64,000 nt of DNA from contig NC_085100.1 of assembly GCF_963422355.1 (NCBI RefSeq), forward strand, positions 3,361,568 to 3,425,567, given 5' to 3'. Shown one piece after another: positions 47,307 through 64,000 of this stretch (the stretch's first letter is position 1; each line of letters starts with the position of its first letter). This stretch comes from Corticium candelabrum (lineage: Eukaryota > Porifera > Homoscleromorpha > Homosclerophorida > Plakinidae). The position numbers were made by a program, and so were the translations under genes. A model generated the notes under the pieces. It was not told the origin of the DNA. It worked only from the letters and a program-made list of their open reading frames with translations, and did no database searches.

Positions 47307-48587
47307 ATGCCATCTTCTTGTCAAGATGACGGTCAAGGTCGCCAGCGTCAACCCCGGTTGCTTCTTCTTCTCTTTGCCGTCACAATGCGTGCGCTACTGT
47401 TGTCTTCGTACAGCCTCATATCGACGTACTATCCGCAGTACATCAAAAAGGAGCCCTACAATCAGAAACGCCCGTCAGAACTTACCGGATACGTTTTGTC
47501 GGCGTTCTCGCCAACATTCGTATTAGGATCGCTAATTGCTGGTCACTATGTGTTGAGATCTCACGGTTCCAAGTTCTGTCTGGTAACTGGACTGTTTGTA
47601 GCGGGAGCAGCGTGGCTCATTTTTGCGGCACTAGAATATGTGACCGAGTGGAGATATTTCTTGGCTTTCTCTATTGTTCTGAGAGTGGCTATTGGTCTAG
47701 GTGTGGCTTCAGCAGACGTCGCATCTTTCTCACTGGTGGCAGCTTCATATCCGGAAAAAATTGGAGTTGTAGCAGGATTAATGGAATTGACATGGACTCT
47801 GGGAAATATGATTGGACCACCTTTCGGAGGCAGTCTATATGACTGGATGGGATTCGCTATGCCAGCAGGTGTAACAGGAATATTACTTTTGTTGTTTTCT
47901 TTGGTTGCTATTTTCCTGCCAACTGGTAACAGCTCTCAGCCATCTCACACCTCAAATCAAACAGTTTATGTATCCACAAAACAGTTTTTTGGACAAATTT
48001 TCCGTTTGTGGCCAATCCTGTCACTTGCTTCAACTTATATATACACGATTGCGCTTGCATTTCCGCAAGCGACTTTGTCAGATTTCTTGCACACCAAGTA
48101 CAACTTCTCACCTAAAGATGTGGGTGTTGTCCTTTTGGTAGGTACAGTTCCAAGTATATTGGCAACACCTGTTGTGGGTAGACTGTGTGATATAGTGCAT
48201 CCAAGATTGTTTACACCCATTGGAGTGATAATGGCTGCTGCTGGTGGATTCTTTCTAGTGTCATTTGGACATGTCATTGAATTGCAATATCTTGCACAAA
48301 TCTCTATAGGATTTGGGGGTGCATTTACCTATTGTCCTGCATACACAGACCTTAACAACGAATTATGTAAAAGATTGGAAAAAGACAAGCTCGATGAAAA
48401 CACAACTGGAAAGTTGTACTCTGTTTTTGTCATATTTGGTAATCTTGGAAGAGTAACCGGTTCAGCTGCAGGTGGAGCATCTGTAGATTATTTGGGTTTT
48501 GGTGAAGCTACTATACTGTGGGGTATCATCGGAACATCATTTGGAGTTGTGTATTTGTTAATATTTGCACTTTCTAGAGCATGCTAA
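47307..48587 (+). CDS. SLC18B1: SLC18B1-like MFS transporter, intronless, 426 aa
   Basis: Single open frame from ATG at 47307 to TAA. Twelve hydrophobic segments can be picked out, starting near residue 18 (LLLLLFAVTMRALLLSS). MFS signatures include GSLIAGHYVLRSHGSKF after helix 2, GLMELTWTLGNMIGPPFGG at helix 5 and VGRLCDIVHPR between helices 8 and 9. Order and spacing resemble the vesicular polyamine carrier SLC18B1 (about 456 aa in human), so proton-coupled export or vesicular loading of an organic cation is the likeliest role. Substrate is inferred. Lack of introns, in a region where neighbours have many, suggests an old retrocopy or intron loss. Three broken relatives lie at 39.4, 43.3 and 45.2 kb. 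An alternative start is the Met near residue 27. Confidence 0.85.
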   Translation: MPSSCQDDGQGRQRQPRLLLLLFAVTMRALLLSSYSLISTYYPQYIKKEPYNQKRPSELTGYVLSAFSPTFVLGSLIAGHYVLRSHGSKFCLVTGLFVAGAAWLIFAALEYVTEWRYFLAFSIVLRVAIGLGVASADVASFSLVAASYPEKIGVVAGLMELTWTLGNMIGPPFGGSLYDWMGFAMPAGVTGILLLLFSLVAIFLPTGNSSQPSHTSNQTVYVSTKQFFGQIFRLWPILSLASTYIYTIALAFPQATLSDFLHTKYNFSPKDVGVVLLVGTVPSILATPVVGRLCDIVHPRLFTPIGVIMAAAGGFFLVSFGHVIELQYLAQISIGFGGAFTYCPAYTDLNNELCKRLEKDKLDENTTGKLYSVFVIFGNLGRVTGSAAGGASVDYLGFGEATILWGIIGTSFGVVYLLIFALSRAC

Positions 48588-48883
48588 ATGGTATAAAGTA
48601 GTTAGAATAGTCTAAAATGCTTCTAGTGCATTAGAGTAACACAAATAGTTTAAATGCTTTAGATCTATATGCCACAGTAGATGAGGACCAAGCACTGTAC
48701 CTAATCAATATGGTATTTCCCACAACACTTCCATGCAAAGATGACCAAACATTGTACATATACTAGTATACCGTTTTTAATACACCACACACGCGCGCGC
48801 GCATGCGCCCACGCCCACACCACTATTATCAGTCACAGGTGAGTTTATTGATGTTGTCTAAACTACACTGTAACAGATATCTA

Positions 48884-49247
48884 GGGCGTGTTTGATTGAC
48901 CTCTTCTGGAAGAGGCTGGAAGACTGGAACACAATCAAACGATCTTGGGATTCTGGAAGAGTGGAAGATTGGTTGCGCATGCTCAGTTACATATGGTCTC
49001 AGGGCAGTTGTTGCTTGCGTAAATTGTACTCTAGAACTGTTTGAATATGATGAGTTACTACCCTTGTTAGATGGAGAGCTAGAGTAGTATGTATGTCTCT
49101 TGGGACGCCTCTTATCCGTAACCACTCCTCTCTTCCAGGATCTTCCAGCCAGGAGCTGCAAGAGTCTTTCGGAAGAGGAAGACTGCCAATCGAACATGTC
49201 TTTCATCCCCGTCTTCCAGCTCTGGAAGAGGTCAATCGAAAACGCCC
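48884..49247. mobile_element. ~364-bp MITE, PIF/Harbinger-like
   Basis: The left end gggcgtgtttgattgacctcttc and the right end, read in reverse, gggcgttttcgattgacctcttcc are long inverted repeats that continue into tggaag-rich subterminal repeats on both sides. The trinucleotide cta flanks the element (48881-48883, 49248-49250). A GGGGCGTTT-type end with a 3-bp duplication fits PIF/Harbinger. Opposing open frames inside are by-products. Confidence 0.82.
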
Positions 49248-49250
49248 CTA

Positions 49251-49655
49251 GTTACTAGTGACATTTGTGCTTGTGCATTTAATAGGTATGTGTAATTGAT
49301 TAATAAACAAGTTACAATACCTGCAATCCATGCAACCAATAGACGAAGTCAAGTCACAAAGTAACAAGAAGTCACATGTCAAAGTACTACACGTGCTGCC
49401 AAACTAATAATTTGCACTTCAATATAATTAAAACGTCTGTCAATAATTCAACACGTGGAACTACCCACCAACTGAGTATCCTGAAAGAATGAACACCATT
49501 CATTTCCTTCTTCAAGACAGCAAAAAGGCACCAAGTGGGTAACCTGAAAGAATGAACACCATTCGCTTGCTTCCTCAAAAAATTTAATAAATGCCCAGCA
49601 GAATATGCATGTAGTCATGCATCATATTGGCAGCTGACTTCACACCTCCAATTGC
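49251..49655. other. Intergenic; short imperfect direct repeat
   Basis: No gene seen. A 28-bp unit with cctgaaagaatgaacaccattc occurs at 49478-49503 and again at 49541-49565, once each side of a short spacer. Confidence 0.5.
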
Positions 49656-50345
49656 TCAATACAATTCCCAGTATCGATCAGAAGAAATAAACTGCTGCAG
49701 CTTTTTCGGTAAGGGTAGTTCCTCTGCATTGGACTCCATTCGCAGTGATTTCTGTATCACAACACTGCACAAGGTCTGCAAACGTGGCAATCCTGGCACC
49801 AAGTAATTCTCTAACACAAATACTGTCGTCTGTGGATAATACATGGCAATAGCAAAATACACGCGATCGGGAAGACTCCGGAAAGCTTCTCCATAGTAAA
49901 CATCATTAACAGAAAATCCCATAGTTCTTCCATCCATGTTGACATGCGCAGTAATCTTGTCTCCGGGACCCGCGCGCGTACCATAGGGGCCCCGGTCACT
50001 AAAATCCTCCATAATTATTTGCTCCGGTCTAGGACGAGCATAGCAAGCAAAAGACCAAAAGAAAGGTTTCGTACTCGGACGTCGAGGCCACGACCTCTCG
50101 ACGAAATCGCTGTGGACCACGCCCACGGCACCACACGTCGAGCGAGAACATCGCTCCACAGTCAACTCGAACCGATGAAGTCCAGTGTGTAAAGGCACAG
50201 CATTGAATACCGCAAAGGAGAACTCGTGAGTCGAGTGACCTTTGCTCACAGTCCGGCCATCGCGTTCTATAACGATTCCGTCCTGCACGAAGTCCTGATG
50301 AAAGTAGAAGGCGTCTTTGCGCGATGCCAGTTCCCTTACTTGCAT
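49656..50345 (-). CDS. SPRY/NHR-like domain plus SOCS-box protein, 229 aa
   Basis: Starts at the first ATG (MQVRELASRKDAFYFHQDF). An in-frame stop (CTC TAG) lies just upstream at about 50391, so the gene looks single-exon. Residues ~14-185 form a beta-rich SPRY/NHR-like domain (HRFELTVERCSRS, HVNMDGRTMGFSVNDVYYG, AFRSLPDRVYFAIAMYY). The C-terminal ~35 residues match a SOCS box: LQTLCSVVIQKSL, then LPLPKKLQQFI. SOCS boxes bind elongin B/C and cullin-5, so it should be a substrate adaptor of a ubiquitin ligase, with the SPRY part choosing the target. Candidates are NEURL2 (NHR-SOCS) or SPSB (SPRY-SOCS); I cannot decide between them by eye. Its start lies 107 bp from that of the divergent paraoxonase gene. 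Confidence 0.75.
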   Translation of the reverse strand: MQVRELASRKDAFYFHQDFVQDGIVIERDGRTVSKGHSTHEFSFAVFNAVPLHTGLHRFELTVERCSRSTCGAVGVVHSDFVERSWPRRPSTKPFFWSFACYARPRPEQIIMEDFSDRGPYGTRAGPGDKITAHVNMDGRTMGFSVNDVYYGEAFRSLPDRVYFAIAMYYPQTTVFVLENYLVPGLPRLQTLCSVVIQKSLRMESNAEELPLPKKLQQFISSDRYWELY

Positions 50346-50452
50346 GTCAGAGACCAGTAGCTCAAACAATTGCTGCCTCGGAATCCCAACCTAGAGCGCA
50401 TACATTCCTATCATATTGTAGTGTAGATGTCTGATTTGCGTTGTACTGTACT
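50346..50452. promoter_or_regulatory. Probable bidirectional promoter (107 bp between start codons)
   Basis: The SPRY/SOCS gene (minus, ATG 50345) and the paraoxonase gene (plus, ATG 50453) diverge from this interval. It must hold both 5' UTRs or parts of them, unless one gene has an unseen upstream noncoding exon. No TATA box is evident. Confidence 0.5.
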
Positions 50453-52422
50453 ATGAGATGGTTGCTGATTTCTGTCACGGTGCTTGCTGTGGCCTACGTT
50501 GCTCACTTCTGTTTCTGCTCACTGTAAGTCAGTTGTGCGTCGTCATCTAGTTAGCTCTACGGCATCCATAAATTCGTCGAAATGACAAGCATCTAGCTAA
50601 CATGGTTGTGTTCTTTACAGTTTACTACTGGGCGTATTTGAAAAGGTTTACAACCAATCTCCTGGCCTTTGTCGCATCATTGACGGTCGGTCTCCGGCAT
50701 CTGGGTGTCACATGGATTAATTAATTAGTATTAGTGATGTTGGCGTGTGTGTGTGTGTGTTCAGTAAACGGATCTGAAGACATTGTGCTCTTACCAAATG
50801 AGCATGCTCTGATATCAAGTGTAAGACCCACAATGATACCCGACAAAACTTCATAGTTTCACAATGCTTTCGAATGGTTGTCTAGGGTCTTCGAGATGTC
50901 AAACCTTCCGACATAGTTCAATTTGTCCCACCTCGAGATGGAAAAATTTTGTTGTTTGATTTCAATAAACCGGAAAAGAACGTTACAGAACTACACTTGT
51001 TGCCCTCCGAAGGGTTTGATCTAAAAGCGTTTAATCCTCATGGGTTGAGCTATTGGCACGATCAGAACACCGGTCAGATATTTCTCTATGTTGTCACTCA
51101 TCTGGTAGACGGAGAGGCGGTAGAGGTGTTTGAGTACCTCTCAGATGAAAGTGCATTGAAACATGTGAAACAGATCCGGCATCAACTGATCAATGCACCG
51201 AATGATGTCGAGGCAGTCGGTCACGACATGTTTTATGTCACAAATGACCATTATTTCGATTCGGCAATGATGAGGCTCGTTGAGAGTTATTTGCAGTTGC
51301 AGAAGGCCACTGTGGTATTCCACGATGGCGTAAGAAATGAGACTCAATTGGTTGCCAGAGATCTGAAATTCCCCAATGGAGTAAGCACTTCACCTGACCA
51401 CAGGTATAAAATTGTAAGGCACACTTGATGTTGCTGTGGGTTATATTTCTGGTTCTGAAGTTGGAGATGTTAGCCTCGTACCAGACACTCAGGCACGACA
51501 GCACGAAAGGGTCTGGTGCGAGGGTACATGATGCCCTATTGGATGGAATTGCTGGCACAAGATGATATAATTTGGATGAAAAATGACATGCTATAGATAT
51601 ACAACTTTTTTTTGTAAATCCAGGAACTGCTACACATACAGACATAACACTTGCCATGCAAAATGTTCAGTTTATACCTTTTTGACTGTTTGATTGACTG
51701 TTGTACTCGAGCAGCCGTTCAATCTTTAGACAATTGTACCTCCACCTACAAATTTAGACTTACTTGCAAAGTGACAGTTGGTGTCACAACTTGGATCCGA
51801 ATCTATTTGAAATGCACCAACAAAGAATTGACGACAACTTACAATGAGAAAAACTGTGGGCTAGGGGGACATATTTAAGTAGCTATTGCATGTACACAGA
51901 TCAGGATCACTCAATCATGCATCTGCTGCCGAATCCTAAGGTTTTATATTTTAATATTACATTGTACTGTCTTTTTATAGATACGTTTATGTGGTTGTTG
52001 GTACTGCCATGGAATTGAACATCTACGAACGTAATGAAAATGACAACACTCTCCAACTCATTCAAGTGATCAATCTGGCCAGCCACTGCGATAATATATT
52101 TACTCAACCAGATGGTGGAGACTTGTGGCTTGCATGTCATCCTCGTATCATAGACATGGCTTGGCATATACACAGAGATACCAATCATCAAACTGGCTCT
52201 CGAGTGCTTCGTCTTCGACTCGGAAATGAAAACTTCGGTAAAGGTCTGCGATTTCCAGACTTCGAAATTATACAGATTTATAGCAATGACGGTAGTGAGC
52301 TGCAAGGATCATCTGTTGCTGTCTTCCATCGTGGAAATATGTTGGTGGGTACTGCATTGCATCGTCTTCTCTACTGTGAAGTCAAATCATTAGATGCTTG
52401 GCATATGACACATCTGGTTTAG
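50453..52422 (+). CDS. PON: Paraoxonase/arylesterase family lactonase, 383 aa, 5 exons
   Basis: Exons 50453-50523, 50621-50685, 50765-50820, 50886-51403, 51981-52422. Donors (GTAAGT, GTCGGT, GTAAGA, GTATAA) and acceptors keep the frame (1152 nt). The protein opens with an uncleaved-signal-like hydrophobic stretch (WLLISVTVLAVAYVAHF), as in mammalian PONs that use it to stay membrane- or lipoprotein-bound. Calcium and active-site positions are recognisable: GSEDI (Glu-Asp pair), VVTHLVDG and IRHQL (the two histidines), TNDHYF, KFPNGVS and CDNIF (Asn/Asp ligands). A six-bladed propeller is expected, with Ca-dependent hydrolysis of lactones and aryl esters. Length is slightly above the ~355 aa of mammalian enzymes. 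The acceptor of exon 3 follows a (GT)n run, and intron 4 carries a small hairpin MITE. Confidence 0.9.
51473..51526. mobile_element. ~54-bp hairpin MITE in paraoxonase intron 4
   Basis: Ends ttagcctcgtaccagac and gtctggtgcgagggtaca are inverted repeats matching the ends of the palindromic element at 46341-46441 (tagcctcgtcccagac). The interior is shorter and different. Confidence 0.7.
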
Positions 52423-53187
52423 GTCATGACAGAACACAGTTTTTCTTCACCTATCTTACTTACAAAGCACAGTCAGCGTATTAAATATATTAATAATACC
52501 AACATCATTGAGCTCCATGTTTTGAATAATACAAATTGAGGTGTTGGCATACCAAGAGACAACAGACATTGTGTAGTAATTGTAGTGTCCCAGCAGGCCT
52601 CTGCCTGATCACCACAAGTACGACACAACTGCACATCTTGTAGATTATTCTTGAACAAAGATGCTCCAGGATCACGAATTGAACAATAAGTTTGTCTGGT
52701 ACATCCTGGTACCCCAATTTTAGGTGCCTCGGGCAATTCAATTTAATAATATCAATATTGAAATTTCTATTGATATCCGAATGCTATATCATAGTCCACA
52801 TATAAATGCATTACACTCTGCAATGGGTATCATACCATGCGATTGGTACACTCTGCTGTGGGTATGCGATTGTTGTACTCATACAAGACCACGACAGCCA
52901 GCTGATTCACTCGATAATTAAATTAATTAAGCTGCACATACCATACAATTTGTTGTAAGTCAGAAAAAGCCAAACATATTAGACACGATCATTAGAGCTG
53001 GCTGCACTCCAGCGTCCGACACTACTATATACATACACAACAACAGCATATTCCAAAAGCAGGATTAACTAAAAAGAAAATAGTACATACAATATACTTT
53101 TCAACCTGCACGTAAGTAAACCAGACTATACAGTACTGTGATGGCAATACGACAATAACGCCTACTACAAAACCTTTCTTATGTACA
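52423..53187. other. Region between convergent PON and CHD1 ends
   Basis: Holds the 3' ends of both genes and the Cys-rich minus-strand frame described separately. 52790-52870 contains a short direct repeat (gcattacactctg / ggtacactctgc with gtat). No other gene is seen. Confidence 0.5.
52473..52738 (-). CDS. Unassigned Cys-rich minus-strand frame (possible terminal exon)
   Basis: An 88-codon open frame read from about 52738 to the stop at 52473. It has no obvious ATG at its start. It contains six cysteines in 45 residues (CTRQTYCS, LCRTCGDQAEACW, TQC) and ends in a hydrophobic run (SSMMLVLLIYLI), the shape of a small secreted or GPI-anchored domain's last exon. No family was recognised and no upstream exon or strong acceptor was found. 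It also falls in what could be the paraoxonase 3' UTR on the other strand. It may be chance. Confidence 0.2.
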
Positions 53188-63393
<10,206 letters not shown>

Positions 63394-64000
63394 CTAAGAG
63401 TCAAAGCAATACGCATCACTGTGCAATTATAAACTAAAGCAATCTTTCAACATACTGAAACTCGTTCCTATACAAAAATAGCAGTAAGCACACCATTGTA
63501 CAGCATTAATTCCAACTAAACATTACAATGTCAAATTTAGAAAGTAATTTTTCTAATTTGTTTGCTCAATAAACAAGAAATGTTGCTTATCTGCCAAATA
63601 TAAAATACACTGGCAAGTCCCTGCAGAAATTTTGAAATTTGTAAAATTATATTGTGTATTGCGGGTTGTGTGACACATTGCTGAGAGAAATCGTTGCCTC
63701 ATCGCATTTCTCTGACAGTGCAAATATTGACACACAGATGTTAACTCCTTCAGTCTCAGATATCAGAGTAGATGATGCGTTTCCTGGATGACTGTTTGGA
63801 TAGATAAGGAGTTCTATTAACTGGCTTCTGTCTTCCTCTGAATGTGAGTTTCCTGTCATACACTATATAGAAAGACTCAGTTCTCTGATGAATTAGTATC
63901 TAAACTCTGAATAAAGACCTGATACTGGTACCAAAGTGACTGTACAGCCCATCATTGCTCCACATAAGGTCATAAACATGTAATGGCTAGATGTCTAAAG
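63394..64000 (-). other. Region expected to hold upstream CHD1 exons
   Basis: CHD1 family proteins continue N-terminally of YKEDEE, so at least one exon should lie here. A 12-nt microexon (63467-63456, GAACGAGTTTCA, between TATAG and GTATGT) would join in phase to the exon at 63393, but it is too short to trust. A frame from ATG at 63859 begins MTGNSHSEEDRSQ, faintly like a CHD1 N-terminus, with no clear donor. Neither is supported well. Confidence 0.25.

Noticed and set aside
48829..49206. 125-codon minus-strand frame
   Set aside because: It runs across a MITE and its inverted repeats and has no recognisable domain.
63647..63859. Frame starting MTGNSHSEED as the CHD1 N-terminus
   Set aside because: The resemblance is short, no donor joins it in phase to the first certain exon, and the frame soon becomes non-CHD1-like.

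Overview
The window is eukaryotic and animal. Genes are split by short GT-AG introns (mostly 50-700 bp), the proteins have animal architectures (CHD1 remodeller, paraoxonase, SOCS-box protein, SLC18B1-like carrier), and noncoding DNA is AT-rich and full of (CA)n/(TG)n arrays, MITEs, tRNA-derived SINEs and decayed retrotransposons. Small introns plus TIR/NB-ARC/TPR receptor genes suggest an early-branching invertebrate such as a sponge; this is inference from gene content, not proof.

Left half (1-39 kb): a direct tandem array of innate-immune-receptor-like genes on the minus strand. Two complete 16-exon genes can be modelled (22576 down to 10908, 1227 aa; 34426 down to 26459, 1175 aa). Both read TIR - Cys/basic linker - predicted transmembrane helix - NB-ARC ATPase - about nine TPRs - hydrophobic C-terminal tail. 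Every splice phase closes and both stay open to the stop. The AT-rich 5' flank of each gene recurs a third time at 1-2970, so another copy should lie just left of the window. The unit period is about 15.5 kb. A decayed Ty3/gypsy element (3484-7843) sits between units. Two outward-facing non-LTR remnants (about 13.4-16.65 kb) inflate an intron of the left gene, and an R4/Dong-like non-LTR remnant (35.2-36.5 kb) sits in the right gene's 5' flank.

Middle (39-49 kb): a churned tandem duplication around an intronless SLC18B1-like MFS gene (47307-48587, intact). Three broken relatives lie at 39371-40161, 43315-43563 (cut by a second gypsy fragment at 43.57-44.9 kb) and 45174-45911 (joined to unrelated sequence). 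The duplicated blocks carry very long (TG)n tracts and an insertion that has an empty-site counterpart in the sister block.

Right part (49-64 kb): ordinary single-copy genes. A SPRY/NHR-like plus SOCS-box gene (minus, 50345-49656) is divergent from a five-exon paraoxonase gene (plus, 50453-52422), with only 107 bp between start codons. Convergent to paraoxonase is a CHD1 chromatin remodeller (minus). Twenty-two exons from 63393 to 53188 encode 1436 residues from before the first chromodomain to the C-terminus; its acidic N-terminus was not resolved.

All exon boundaries come from reading splice signals, reading frame and paralogue or family alignment by eye. No transcript or database search was available.
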